Assembly (NCBI RefSeq): GCF_024198235.1
Contig: NZ_JAKCFB010000008.1
Location: 1-64,000 of the forward strand
Source: Myxococcus dinghuensis
Lineage (GTDB): Bacteria; Myxococcota; Myxococcia; Myxococcales; Myxococcaceae
Length of the DNA: 64,000 nucleotides
Direction: 5' to 3'
In this document: piece by piece, positions 1 through 9,159 of the stretch
Position numbering within the stretch: the first letter of the stretch is position 1
Layout: the number at the start of each line of letters is the position of its first letter
Notes under the pieces: generated by a model
Seen by the model: only the letters and a program-made list of their open reading frames with translations
Databases searched by the model: none
What the model was told of the DNA's origin: nothing
Position numbers and translations under genes: made by a program

Positions 1-1
1 G

Positions 2-703
2 CCCCCCGCGCCGCCGCCTGCCGCCGCGCCGAGCCCGTTCGGCGCGGACCCGTTCGCCTCGGCCGAGCCGTTCCCGTTCCCCGCGCCGCCGCCTCCCGCG
101 GCCGCGCCGCCGCCTCCCGCCGCGCCGAGCGCGTTCTCCGCGGCGTCCATGCCGTTCGAGCCCGGGCCCAACAGCTTCGACTCGCAGAACGAGCCGCTGT
201 CGACGGCCTCGCCGCGCCGGGGGGCCTTCGCCTTCGAGGACCAGCCGACGGCGGCCTATTCGCTCCAGCAGGCGGCGGACCCGTTCGCGCTGGCGGCGGC
301 GCAGTCCCCGGAGAACTCCGAGACGACGCGCGTCGCGGCGATTCCTCGCGAGCTGCTCCAGGCCACCGCGCGTCCTCCGACGGGCGAGATGCCCATCCCG
401 CTGCCTCCGCGCGGCGGCGCTCCGGCTCCGGCCGCCATCCCCCTGCCGGGCCTGGCGGGCTCCGGCAACTCCGCGGTGGCGCTCTCCGAGGAGCAGCACT
501 TCCAGGAGGTCTTCCGCGAGTTCGTCACCACGCGTGAGCGCTGCGGCGAGCCGGCGGACGGCCTGACGTACGACAAGTTCGTGCAGAAGCTGCGCAAGAA
601 CAAGGAGCAGCTCGTCCAGAAGTACGCGTGCAAGACGGTGCGCTTCCAGGTCTACGTCAAGGAAGGCAAGGCGGCCCTCAAGGCGACGCCGGTCAAGGAC
701 TGA
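2..703 (+). CDS. Ala/Pro-rich protein with conserved C-terminal domain (5' truncated)
   Basis: The reading frame is already open at the window edge and ends with a stop at 701-703, so only the C-terminal 233 codons are seen. The first part is a low-complexity linker of Pro-Pro-Ala and Ala-Ala-Pro runs. From about codon 165 it becomes a compact charged domain (EEQHFQEVFREF ... ERCGEPADGLTYDKFVQKL ... VRFQVYVKEGKAALKATPVK). I associate this ending with a family named after a Myxococcus xanthus protein (MXAN_5187-type C-terminal domain). That assignment is from memory and only moderately sure. An ATG at 149 lies inside the linker and is probably not the true start, because the Pro/Ala-rich composition continues upstream without a stop. 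Function unknown; the long linker suggests a scaffold or regulatory protein. Confidence 0.8.
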   Translation, partial: PPAPPPAAAPSPFGADPFASAEPFPFPAPPPPAAAPPPPAAPSAFSAASMPFEPGPNSFDSQNEPLSTASPRRGAFAFEDQPTAAYSLQQAADPFALAAAQSPENSETTRVAAIPRELLQATARPPTGEMPIPLPPRGGAPAPAAIPLPGLAGSGNSAVALSEEQHFQEVFREFVTTRERCGEPADGLTYDKFVQKLRKNKEQLVQKYACKTVRFQVYVKEGKAALKATPVKD

Positions 704-724
704 CGTCGCTCCGTCGCGGCACCA

Positions 725-756
725 CCCGAGGGCCCGGGGCGCACGTCCGCCTCGGG
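725..756. terminator. possible bidirectional hairpin between convergent genes
   Basis: Seven-base arms CCCGAGG (725-731) and CCTCGGG (750-756) flank an 18-base loop in the 75-bp gap between two convergent genes. There is no clear T-run, so this is a weak candidate. Confidence 0.25.
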
Positions 757-778
757 CCTTCGTGCTTCCGGGGCACCG

Positions 779-2446
779 TCAGCGCGCCGGGGCGCCGCCC
801 TCCGCGCGGGGAAGCACCACGCTGAAGCGGGCGCCCTGTCCCGGCTCGCCGCCGGCCTCCAGCTTGCCGCCGTGCTCCTGGAGGATGCGCGCGGCGATGG
901 CGAGCCCCAGGCCGGTGCCGCCCTCCTTGGTGGTGAAGTAGGGCTCGAAGATGCGGGCGCGGTTCTCGAGGGGAATCCCCGGGCCGCTGTCCTCCACCTC
1001 GATGATGGCGTCCGCCTCCGTGCCCTTGACGCGCACGCGGAGGCTGCCGCCCTTGTCCGCCATGGCCTCCTCGGCGTTCTTCACCAGGTTCACCAGCACC
1101 TGCGTCAGCATGTCCCGGTCCACGCGCGCCACCACGCCGGCCTGGAAGGAGGGCTGCACCTCGATGCCCGGCGGCGGCGTGGCGTAGAGCGACAGCACGC
1201 TCTGCGTCAGCTCGGACAGGTCCACCGGCGCCAGCTGCGGCTTGGGCATGCGCGCGAAGTGGCTGAACTCGTCGACGATGCGCCGCAGCCGGTCCACCTC
1301 CTCCAGCACCACGCCCGCGCTCTCCTTGAAGAGCTCCGGGAAGCGCGGGTGGCGGGCCTCCTGCGCGGCGAGCAGCGTCTCCAGCGACATGCGGATGGGG
1401 GTCAGCGGGTTCTTGATTTCGTGCGCCAGCCGCCGCGCCACCTCCTGCCACGCGGCGATGCGCTCGCTGGCCACCAACCGCTCCGTGGTGGCCTTCAGCT
1501 CGGACGTCATGTGGTTGAACGTCTGCACCAGCTCGCCCACCTCGCCCGTGGCGTCCGACTGCACGCGCACGTCGAGCGCCCCCTCGGCCACGCGCCGCGC
1601 GCCCTCGGTGAGCGCCTCCACCGGCCGCGTCATCCACCGCGACACCAGCAGGCCCAGCAGCACGGCGAAGGCGCCGCCCAGGCCCGCCAGCAGCAGGAAG
1701 GCGCGCATGACGCCCTCCTCGGCCTCGCGCGCGGCGGCGCGGCTGAACACCAGGCGCACCGTGGCCGCGTCTCCCAGCGGCAGCTCGCGCGCCACCGTGG
1801 GCGGCGCCGCCGTGCCCGCCGTCGCCAGCGCCGCGCCGTCCGCGACGAGCGACACCTGGGCCTGGGTGAGCCGCGCCAGGTGTTGGGTGAGGCCCTCGTC
1901 CAGGAGGACTCCACCCACCGCCCACAGGCGCAGGTCGCCGTAGTCCACCGGGCGCGCGGTGACGAGCGCGGGCAGTTGCCGGAGTCCGGAGGGCGTTCGC
2001 ACCTCCACGCGCACGGGCACGGGCTTCGCGGACCGCTCCTTGGTGACGGCGAAGAGGGCCGGGTCCGGGTCTCCCCGCCGCGCGGGCAGGTGGCCGGAGG
2101 ACAGCACCGTGCCGTCCTTGTCGAACAGCGAGAGCACCGTCAGGCCACGCGTCTTCATCAACGCGCCCGCGGTGCCCGCCTGGATGGCGCGGGTGGGGCG
2201 CTCGCGGGCCTCGCGCGCCAGGTCCTCCATGGCGGCGCTGTCCACCAGCTCCTCCACCGCGCGACGGGCGGTGGTGCCGGAGCGCTCCAGCGACTCCTGG
2301 GCGCTCGTGGTGGCCGCCTCCATGCGCGCGTCCAGCTCCCGGGACAGCGTGTCGCGCAGTCGCGAGAGGGTGGGCAACACCACGACGGCCAGCGGCACCA
2401 GCGCGAGCAGGGCGAAGGCCAGCGCCAGGCGCGTCCTCAAGCGCAT
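779..2446 (-). CDS. membrane sensor histidine kinase, NtrY-like
   Basis: 555 residues. Two membrane segments (about 8-28 and 248-270) bracket a periplasmic sensor region of roughly 220 residues. A HAMP linker (about 270-322) follows, then a HisKA domain whose H-box HEIKNPLTPIRMS places the phospho-acceptor at His342. The HATPase domain has an N box (LVNLVKNAEEAM), G1 (DSGPGIP) and the F/G2 stretch FEPYFTTKEGGTGLG. The KNPLTPI H-box is typical of NtrY-type kinases. It is the last gene of a leftward operon and starts 10 bp after the solute-binding gene behind a GAGGAG ribosome site. No response regulator is adjacent, so its partner is unknown. Its operon position suggests it senses something about the envelope or a ligand of the neighbouring binding protein (inference). 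Confidence 0.93.
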   Translation of the reverse strand: MRLRTRLALAFALLALVPLAVVVLPTLSRLRDTLSRELDARMEAATTSAQESLERSGTTARRAVEELVDSAAMEDLAREARERPTRAIQAGTAGALMKTRGLTVLSLFDKDGTVLSSGHLPARRGDPDPALFAVTKERSAKPVPVRVEVRTPSGLRQLPALVTARPVDYGDLRLWAVGGVLLDEGLTQHLARLTQAQVSLVADGAALATAGTAAPPTVARELPLGDAATVRLVFSRAAAREAEEGVMRAFLLLAGLGGAFAVLLGLLVSRWMTRPVEALTEGARRVAEGALDVRVQSDATGEVGELVQTFNHMTSELKATTERLVASERIAAWQEVARRLAHEIKNPLTPIRMSLETLLAAQEARHPRFPELFKESAGVVLEEVDRLRRIVDEFSHFARMPKPQLAPVDLSELTQSVLSLYATPPPGIEVQPSFQAGVVARVDRDMLTQVLVNLVKNAEEAMADKGGSLRVRVKGTEADAIIEVEDSGPGIPLENRARIFEPYFTTKEGGTGLGLAIAARILQEHGGKLEAGGEPGQGARFSVVLPRAEGGAPAR

Positions 2447-2456
2447 GTGGGGCTCC

Positions 2457-3827
2457 TCACGGCCGTCCGCCCGTCGCGGTCGCCTCGGGAGGCGCGAGGA
2501 AGAGCGCGTCCAGCGTCGGCAGCCCCTGCGCGTCCATCTCCAGCCCCATCACCTCCGGCGCGACGCGCACGCCGAGCCCCTGCGCGTACAGCGGCACCAG
2601 CGGCACCGAGGCCGCCACCGCCACCGCCCGCTCGCGGGCCCGGGCGTCCCGAGCGCTCGCGTCCGGCAGCACGCCGATGGGAGGCAGCTCCACGCCGAGC
2701 AGGTCCTTGCGTCCCCCGGCGTCGAGCACCACCGCGAGCGCGGGGCCCGGCACCGGCGGCAGCAGCAGGGCGTGCAGCATGAGCTCGAAGTCGCCCTTGG
2801 CCCAGCGGGCCCTCAGCGCCGCGCGGGACAGGGGCTCGAGCGCCACGGTGTACCCGCGCTCGTGCAGCTTCACCTGGATGCGCTCGGCCACCGCGCGCTG
2901 GTCCTCCAGCGCCGCGTCGTACAGCAGCGTCACCGTGCGCGCGGCCAGGGCGGCGGGCGCCGAGGGACGCGGCTTGGGCGGTTGTTGCAACAACGCGGGC
3001 GGCAGCAGGTGCGGCATGGGCACGGCGGGGCTGCGCACGAAGAGGCGGGTGAGGTCCTCCCGGTCGATGGCGCTCTCCACGGCCTGGCGGAAGTCCGTGG
3101 GCAGCCGCCGGGGCGAGAAGGCCAGGTAGGTGGCATGCAGGAGCGCGCCGGACGGGGCCTCCGTCTCCGACGAGACACCCATCTCGACCTGGACCTGCCG
3201 GGACGCCCACATCCGCGCGAGCCCGCGCTCATCCGTGGCGGTGAGCAGCAGCCGGTCCAGATAGGGCCGGCCCTGGGGCCAGCCGAGCTGCGCCTCCAGC
3301 GCGCCTCTCCCCGCGGCGCTGAAGGGGCCGGACGGCGACGCCGACACGGGGGCGGACAGGGCCGGGTGGCACAGGGCGCGCTCCAGGTCCGGCCAGGGGA
3401 AGGCGAGCGCCAGCTCCAGCGTGCTCCCGCTGGCGGAGACCTGCCGCCCCTCGCCGCGCAGCGGATAGAGCAGGGCGCGGTAGGGCGAGGCGCCGTCGGC
3501 GCTGGACAGCCGCGTCCAGGCGCGGGCCAGCGCGCTCGCGGTGGCGGCGTTGGGCAGCACCACCTTCACGACCTGCGGCGTCGGTCGCGTCAGGTCGCGC
3601 GCCAGCGCGGGACGGGCGCCCTCGTCCGGAGTCGGGGTGCACACGGGCCGGGACAGGAGGCCCAGCAGCGTGGCCTCCAGCGGCGTGTCGGCGAGCGCGG
3701 GCTCCCCGACCTCGGGAGGGCCGACGTGGGCGACGCGCACCTCGCCGCCATAGCGCGGACGGCTCGCCGCGAGCGATGGAGCGGAGGCGAGGAGGGCGAG
3801 GCCCGCGAGGGCGATGCGGCGCTTCAT
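2457..3827 (-). CDS. family-5 extracellular solute-binding-like protein
   Basis: 456 residues with an N-terminal signal sequence (MKRRIALAGLALLASAPSLAA). It then shows the start typical of peptide/nickel ABC-transporter binding proteins (YGGEVRVAHVGPPEVGEPAL ... ALARDLT). The SBP_bac_5 fold is suggested by that pattern and by the region around DFRQAVESAIDREDL. It is somewhat shorter than usual oligopeptide-binding proteins (about 500-550 residues), and no permease or ATPase genes lie nearby. It may therefore act as a ligand receptor for the downstream kinase, or be a degenerate relative; both are inference. Its start overlaps the stop of the upstream FG-GAP gene by 4 bp (ATGA), so translation is coupled. 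Confidence 0.8.
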   Translation of the reverse strand: MKRRIALAGLALLASAPSLAASRPRYGGEVRVAHVGPPEVGEPALADTPLEATLLGLLSRPVCTPTPDEGARPALARDLTRPTPQVVKVVLPNAATASALARAWTRLSSADGASPYRALLYPLRGEGRQVSASGSTLELALAFPWPDLERALCHPALSAPVSASPSGPFSAAGRGALEAQLGWPQGRPYLDRLLLTATDERGLARMWASRQVQVEMGVSSETEAPSGALLHATYLAFSPRRLPTDFRQAVESAIDREDLTRLFVRSPAVPMPHLLPPALLQQPPKPRPSAPAALAARTVTLLYDAALEDQRAVAERIQVKLHERGYTVALEPLSRAALRARWAKGDFELMLHALLLPPVPGPALAVVLDAGGRKDLLGVELPPIGVLPDASARDARARERAVAVAASVPLVPLYAQGLGVRVAPEVMGLEMDAQGLPTLDALFLAPPEATATGGRP

Positions 3828-5182
3828 GGCGCACCCTGGCGCAAGAGGAACAGCTCACTGGTGCCATCCGGCTTCCACAGGGCCACGATGACCTCGCGAC
3901 GACCGTCGCCGAACAGGTCGGCCGTCACCACGCCCAGCGCGCGCCCCGCCGGCAGCGCGCCCTGCCACAGCGGCTCGTGCGTGGTGGGGTCGGCGTCCTG
4001 GAGGGCATGGACCCGCAACACGTCCGGTGACGGCTGGAGCAGCGGAGACGTGGTGAGCAGCTCGGGCACGCCGTCGCCGTCCAGGTCTCCCAGCGCGCTG
4101 CCCGCGCCCAGGCCGGACAGCCGCGTGAACGCCGTGCCTGGACGCGAGAACAGCGAGGCGACGCCATCCGGATGCACGAAGAGCATGCGCGGCGGAGCGA
4201 GGCTGGCGGTGGTGAAGGGGGCGACGACCGTGAGCGGCTTGCCGTCCGCCATCCGCACCTCGGGCTGGAAGGCGGTCTGTCCCGGGACGAAGGCGCCCCG
4301 CTCGAGCGGGCCGACTGGCGCGGCGTCCAGCGTGCCCACGGGCCTGAGCACCGCGCGCGCCACGTCGAGCACCAGCAGCTCGCCGTGGGCGTGGCGGGTG
4401 CTCCACGCCGCGAGTCGGGGCGGGCCGGTCAGCACGGCGAGCGCGCCGAAGGGCTCGCGGGTGGTGACGCTCGCGGGCGCGATTCCATCCAGCGCCCGGC
4501 GGGCCAGCAGCCGGCCATCCGCCGCGAACACGGACACCTCGTGCTCCGTCAGCGCGGCGACCTCGTCCTTGCCGTCGCCATCCAGGTCCCCCGCGGCGAG
4601 CGCCGCCACCGGCGTGTCCAGGCGCGCGAAGGTGGCGCCCAGGAACCTCATGCCCCGGACGCCGGGCTGCGGCGTGGGGGGCTGGGGCGGTCCGCCCACG
4701 GCGGCCAGGGCGAGCACCTCCGGGTCCGCGTCCACGGCCTCCGACAACGCCCCCGCCGGCCGAGCGGGACGCGTGGGCGTGCGGCCGGACCAGAAGTTCA
4801 CCCAGGTGCCCAGCACGTCGCCGCGCGCGCGCAGCATCCCCGTCTCCACGTCCAGCGTCAGCCGCGCCAGGGTGCGCGCGCCCTGGGCGCGGGCGAGGGC
4901 CTCCGCGGCCTCGGGCGAGGGGGCGTCCAAGACGGTCGGCGCCAGGTTCATGACGGCCAGCCGCGCCGCCAGGAGACTGCCCACCGCGCGGCGCAGCTCG
5001 GCCGAGCCGCCCGACAGGTGCAGCGCGACGGGCGCCTCGACGGGGAGGGCACGGAGGTCGTCGGCCAGCGCCCACGTCAGGCGGGTGACGGCGCTGGCCT
5101 TGTCGGGGACGGAGGTGGGATTGGACGCGGCGCCCGCCGCGAGCGCGGCGAGCAGCGACGTGAGCAGCAGGGCTCGGCTCAC
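3824..5182 (-). CDS. exported FG-GAP/VCBS-repeat protein
   Basis: 452 residues, GTG start, beginning with a signal peptide (MSRALLLTSLLAALAAGAAS). Three calcium-binding-like FG-GAP/VCBS repeats are visible: DLDGDGKDEVAAL, LGDLDGDGVPELLTT and TADLFGDGRREVIVAL. Such repeats build integrin-like beta-propellers exposed outside the cytoplasm. The N-terminal 120 residues carry no recognised domain but include a stretch predicting a lipoprotein-LpoB-like or surface role only by position. The start codon overlaps the stop of the penicillin-binding protein gene (GTGA), so the two are translationally coupled. An accessory role in envelope assembly is inference from operon context. Confidence 0.8.
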   Translation of the reverse strand: MSRALLLTSLLAALAAGAASNPTSVPDKASAVTRLTWALADDLRALPVEAPVALHLSGGSAELRRAVGSLLAARLAVMNLAPTVLDAPSPEAAEALARAQGARTLARLTLDVETGMLRARGDVLGTWVNFWSGRTPTRPARPAGALSEAVDADPEVLALAAVGGPPQPPTPQPGVRGMRFLGATFARLDTPVAALAAGDLDGDGKDEVAALTEHEVSVFAADGRLLARRALDGIAPASVTTREPFGALAVLTGPPRLAAWSTRHAHGELLVLDVARAVLRPVGTLDAAPVGPLERGAFVPGQTAFQPEVRMADGKPLTVVAPFTTASLAPPRMLFVHPDGVASLFSRPGTAFTRLSGLGAGSALGDLDGDGVPELLTTSPLLQPSPDVLRVHALQDADPTTHEPLWQGALPAGRALGVVTADLFGDGRREVIVALWKPDGTSELFLLRQGAP

Positions 5183-7812
5183 AGACCCTTCCTGTTGCCT
5201 TCGTTGAGGAAGAACTCGTCGGTCGTCACCTGGCCCGGAGGCGGCGCCTCGGCGGTGGGCTGGGTGCCCTCGAGGAACGGCTCCAGCCGACCGGGGACGG
5301 ACGCGCCGGCGAGCAGCCCGGTGGCGGGGTCGATGCGCACCTGGAGGACCCCGGCGGGCACCTCGAAGTCATGCGCGGGGACGCCTTCGTGGGCCACGCG
5401 CATGAACTGGAGCCAGATGGGCAGGGCGGCGCGGCCACCCGTCTCGCTGCTGCCCAGCGGGGCGTTGTTGTCGAAGCCCACCCACGCGCTGGCCACCCAG
5501 TCCGCGGTGTAGCCGGAGAACCACGTGTCCTTGGACTCCTGCGTGGTGCCCGTCTTGCCGGCGGCCGGCCGGTTCAGCTCGCGCACCGCGCGGGCCGTTC
5601 CCTCCTCCACCACGCTGCGCATCAGCGACGTGGCCAGGAACGCCACCGCCGGGGGCAGCGTCTCCTCGAAGGCGGGCTGGTGCTCCTCCAGCACCCGGCC
5701 CCTCGAGTCGCGCACGCGCAGGAGCAAGAGCGGCTCCGCGTAGCGACCGTTCGCCTGGAGCGTGGCGTAGGCGTTGACCGCCTCCATCATCGTCACCTCG
5801 CCCGTGCCCAGCGCCAGCGTCAGGTTCTCCGGGAGCGTGGAGCGGATGCCCGCGCGGCGCGCGAAGTCGATGACGGTGGCCGGCGTCAGCGATTCGATGA
5901 GCCGCACCGACACCGTGTTCTTCGACTTGGTGAGCGCCTGGCGCAGCGTCATCGGCCCCTCGAACTGGCGGTCGTAGTTCTGCGGCTTCCACGTCTTGCC
6001 CGTGTACGGGTCCCGGATGGCCTCGGGCGCGTCGTTCACCATGGACAGCGGCGTGTAGCGCCCGCTCGCCATGGCCGCCGCGTAGAGGAAGGGCTTGAAG
6101 GACGAGCCGGGCTGGCGCTTCGCCTGCGTCGCCCGGTTGAACGACGAGCGCTCCGCGTCATAGCCCCCCACCAGCGCCACCACGTTGCGGTTGGCGGGGT
6201 TGATGACCACGAGGCCACCCTCGACCTCGGGGATCTGGTCCAGCGTGGCCTCCACGAACGCGGGCGCCGGCGGCGCCTTCAGCACGCGCACGAAGACGAG
6301 CTGTCCCGGAGCGAAGACGTCGGCGATGCCCTTGGGCGCGGCCTTGCCCTTCTGCCGCGCCCAGGTGACGGTGGGGAAGGCCACCTCCGCGGTGCGGCCC
6401 ACCAGGTCCACGCGCGCCATGTTGCGCTTCTCGTCCAACTCGGTGACGTAGCCCGCCAGCCGCAGCCCCTCCTCCAGCGGCTTGAGGCGCACGGCCCCCG
6501 CCAGCAGTTGCTCCTCGGACGGAGGGGCTTCGGGCTCCTCCTCGGACGTCAGGTCCGGACGCTGCTCCTCCGCGCCGCTCTCCTCGTCGCCCTTGGGCGC
6601 GGCCGCCTCGGGGGCCTGCGCGCTCTTCGTCGCCTGGGCGAGCGGGGCCAGGTCCGCCACGTACCCCTGGTCCTTCTGCCGGCGCCCCGCTTCCTCGATG
6701 CGCGTGACGACGAGCCCGCGGAAGCGCGCCCACTGCGCCGCGTCCAGCGTGCCCAGCGGGCCGCGGTAGCCCTGTCGCCGGTCCAGCGCCTCCAGCCCCG
6801 CGCGCACCGACTGCTCGGCGGCGCGCTGGAGCCGGGGCACCATGGCGATGTCCACGCGCAGGCCGCCCTCCATCACCGCCTTCTCGCCGTAGCGCTCGAT
6901 GAGCGTGCGGCGGATCTCCTCGGTGTAGTACGGCCCCACGGCCTGCTCCGGACGCGGCGCGAGGACGATGGGCTTGTCCAGCTCCGCCGCCACCAGGTCG
7001 CGCTGCACGAAGCCGTGCTGGGCCATCTGCCCCAGGACGTAGCGCTGGCGCGACTTCGCCCGCGTCATGTTCGTCACCGGGTTGATGCGGTGGGGCGACT
7101 GCACCGTGCCCGCGAGCACCGCCGCCTCGCCCAGCGCCAGGTCCTTGGCGCGCTTGCCGAAGTAGAAGAGGGCGGCCTCCTCCAGGCCGTAGCGGCGCTG
7201 TCCGTAGTACGACTGGTTGATGTAGAGGCCGAGGATCTGATCCTTCGTCAGCGCCTCCTCGACGCGCGGCGTGAGGATCCACTCGCGAATCTTGCGCGAC
7301 AGGCTGCGCTCGGGCGTCAGCAGCAGGTTCTTCACCACCTGCTGGGTGATGGTCGAGGCGCCGGACTTGCGGCTGCCGGGGATGAGGTTCTTGATGGCCG
7401 CGCGCGCGATGCCGAACGGATCCAACCCGACGTGCTTGTAGAAGTCCGCGTCCTCCGCCGCGAGGAACGCGTCGCGCACGTGCGGCGGCAGGTCCTCCAC
7501 GCGCACCACGGTGCGCTTCTCGTGCGCGTACTCGGCGCACACCGTGCCGTCGCCACACGTCACCTTGGTGACCTGGGGCAGCGCGTAGTGCCGCAGGGCG
7601 TCCACGGAGGGCAGGTCCCGGCTGTAGTAGACGTACGTGCCCGCGCCCGTGAGCAACGCGAGCACCAGGCCCACCACGCCGATGAGGATCAGCCGCTTCG
7701 TCCAGCGCCAGAGGCGGGCGCCCAGTCCCGGGGGCGGGGCGGACGGAGGCGCCGCGGCGGGCGACGGCGGGGGGACATCGGGAGGAGTGGGCATCACGGG
7801 AGCCAGGTTCAT
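5179..7812 (-). CDS. mrcA: penicillin-binding protein 1A (bifunctional peptidoglycan synthase)
   Basis: 877 residues. A Pro-rich cytoplasmic N-terminus precedes one membrane anchor (about 41-63). The GT51 glycosyltransferase domain has its catalytic glutamate in AAEDADFYKH (Glu120) and the QQVVKNLLL and KDQILGLYINQ motifs. A charged insert with Glu-rich segments (about 350-450) and an OB-like region come next. The transpeptidase domain carries SxxK (Ser570-Lys573), SxN (Ser630-Asn632) and KTG (Lys753). All catalytic motifs are intact. The enzyme polymerises lipid II and crosslinks peptides in the periplasm. The ATG at 7812 was chosen because the frame upstream of it runs through the neighbouring gene and lacks homology. 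First of four coupled genes, with the FG-GAP, binding protein and kinase genes downstream. Confidence 0.95.
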   Translation of the reverse strand: MNLAPVMPTPPDVPPPSPAAAPPSAPPPGLGARLWRWTKRLILIGVVGLVLALLTGAGTYVYYSRDLPSVDALRHYALPQVTKVTCGDGTVCAEYAHEKRTVVRVEDLPPHVRDAFLAAEDADFYKHVGLDPFGIARAAIKNLIPGSRKSGASTITQQVVKNLLLTPERSLSRKIREWILTPRVEEALTKDQILGLYINQSYYGQRRYGLEEAALFYFGKRAKDLALGEAAVLAGTVQSPHRINPVTNMTRAKSRQRYVLGQMAQHGFVQRDLVAAELDKPIVLAPRPEQAVGPYYTEEIRRTLIERYGEKAVMEGGLRVDIAMVPRLQRAAEQSVRAGLEALDRRQGYRGPLGTLDAAQWARFRGLVVTRIEEAGRRQKDQGYVADLAPLAQATKSAQAPEAAAPKGDEESGAEEQRPDLTSEEEPEAPPSEEQLLAGAVRLKPLEEGLRLAGYVTELDEKRNMARVDLVGRTAEVAFPTVTWARQKGKAAPKGIADVFAPGQLVFVRVLKAPPAPAFVEATLDQIPEVEGGLVVINPANRNVVALVGGYDAERSSFNRATQAKRQPGSSFKPFLYAAAMASGRYTPLSMVNDAPEAIRDPYTGKTWKPQNYDRQFEGPMTLRQALTKSKNTVSVRLIESLTPATVIDFARRAGIRSTLPENLTLALGTGEVTMMEAVNAYATLQANGRYAEPLLLLRVRDSRGRVLEEHQPAFEETLPPAVAFLATSLMRSVVEEGTARAVRELNRPAAGKTGTTQESKDTWFSGYTADWVASAWVGFDNNAPLGSSETGGRAALPIWLQFMRVAHEGVPAHDFEVPAGVLQVRIDPATGLLAGASVPGRLEPFLEGTQPTAEAPPPGQVTTDEFFLNEGNRKGL

Positions 7813-7910
7813 GGGTGCTTCTCGACGGGGGCGCACGTTAGACCGATGGGACGGCGACGGGAACCGGCTCGACGCCCGCCTGGACGCCGGTCTCCAGGCG
7901 GGGAAGCGCG

Positions 7911-8963
7911 TCACGGGAGCGGGGCGCCGGGTTCGACACGAGCCGGGGTGAGGGAGGCGGCCGGAGTCGGGTCCACCCGCGCGACACGCCCCACGCGGTC
8001 CGCGTTGACGCGGGCCTGGACGTAGCGCGGCGACAGCCGGGTCGCGGTGGCGTACGCGGTGCGGGCCTCCTCCAGCCGACCCAGCCGCTCCCACGCCACG
8101 CCCAGGTTGTTGTGGACGTAGGCCACGTGCGGCAGCAGCTCCGCGGCGCGCTCCAGCACCCGCGCCGCCTTCGCGTCCTCGCCCGCGCGCAGGTAGGCGA
8201 AGCCCAGGTTGTTGAGCGCGTGGCCGTGCTCCGGCTCCAGGTGGACCGCCTGCTGGAAGCGCAGGATGGCGGAGGCCAGCTCGTTGCCCGCGAGGTGGGC
8301 GCGGCCGAGCACCTGGTAGCCCTCCGCGTCCTCGGGCGCCCGGACCACGGCCTCCTCGCCCACGCGCACCGCCTCCGCGTAGCGCCCCAGGCTCACCAGG
8401 AGTCGGGCTTGCTGGACGAGGGCGTCGGCGTCCTCGGGGAGCAGGCTCCCCAGCCGCGCGTACGCGAGCAGCGCGAGCTCCGGAGCGCCCTGGAGCCGCG
8501 CGAGGCGGGCCATCTGCGCCAGGGCCTCCTCGTCGGTGGGGGCGTCGTGCAGGGCGCGGCGCAGCTCGGTGAGCGCGCCGGAGAAGTCCCCCAGCTCGCG
8601 AAGCAGGCGCGCCCGCCCCAGGTGGTCCACGCGGCGACCATGCTCGTGCGGCAGGGTGAGCGGGTCCTCTGCGACGGGCGTCGTGCCCGCGCTGGCGGAG
8701 ACCGTTGGCGCCGGGAGGAGCGGCTCCTCGGTCGTGGCGAGGGGGGCGGGGCCGGGCACGCTCGGCGCGTCCGGGGCCTGGGGCCCACGCACGTGCTGCT
8801 CGGCGAGGACGACCCAGGGGCGCCAGGCGGGCGGCAGCGGCACGTCGCGCCACGCGGCGAGTCCGAGGGCGGCGAGGCTCGCGGGGAGCAGGGCCTTCTT
8901 CAGCGCGGGGGGCAGGGTGAAACCCACGGTGCGGCGGGGGGCCTTCCTCGTCCTCGTGCTCAT
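7911..8963 (-). CDS. tetratricopeptide-repeat protein with membrane anchor
   Basis: 350 residues from the ATG at 8963, chosen for the upstream GAGG and the basic N-terminus (MSTRTRKAPRRT). A weak hydrophobic segment (about 20-40) may be a membrane anchor. From about residue 115 onward helical TPR repeats are clear, for example ALNNLGFAYLRAGEDAKAA and VHNNLGVAWERLGRLEEA. The acidic residues and repeated A-x3-G-x3-A spacing are typical. TPR arrays are protein-interaction scaffolds. The gene lies 98 bp upstream of, and in the same direction as, the PBP1A gene, so it may belong to the same envelope operon. No catalytic motif is visible. Confidence 0.88.
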   Translation of the reverse strand: MSTRTRKAPRRTVGFTLPPALKKALLPASLAALGLAAWRDVPLPPAWRPWVVLAEQHVRGPQAPDAPSVPGPAPLATTEEPLLPAPTVSASAGTTPVAEDPLTLPHEHGRRVDHLGRARLLRELGDFSGALTELRRALHDAPTDEEALAQMARLARLQGAPELALLAYARLGSLLPEDADALVQQARLLVSLGRYAEAVRVGEEAVVRAPEDAEGYQVLGRAHLAGNELASAILRFQQAVHLEPEHGHALNNLGFAYLRAGEDAKAARVLERAAELLPHVAYVHNNLGVAWERLGRLEEARTAYATATRLSPRYVQARVNADRVGRVARVDPTPAASLTPARVEPGAPLP

Positions 8964-9017
8964 GGCGACCTCGGCTTCCAGGCGGGCGTCCGGGAGGGAC
9001 GCTCCAGGAGGGCTCCT

Positions 9018-9033
9018 GTGGGAGACCTCCCAC
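9018..9033. promoter_or_regulatory. 16-bp perfect palindrome between divergent genes
   Basis: GTGGGAG (9018-9024) and CTCCCAC (9027-9033) form a perfect inverted repeat with a 2-base centre. It sits in the 196-bp region separating the leftward TPR gene and the rightward exonuclease III gene. It could be an operator for a dimeric repressor or a small hairpin. No clear sigma-70 hexamers were found near it. Confidence 0.35.
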
Positions 9034-9159
9034 TCCGGGGCTATTGCGATGGTCGTGCCAGAGGGCTCCGCCTGGGGCGTGAGACCGGGTGTGGCTCTGG
9101 AGCCGCACGCACGGGGAAAACCATGGCGGGGGCGTGGGTGTCGTGCGACGGTGCCCGCG

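Noticed and set aside
1959-5207. A 1082-codon rightward open frame
   Set aside because: It lies antisense to four genes with recognisable domains. It has no homology and a composition expected from the opposite strand of GC-rich codons.
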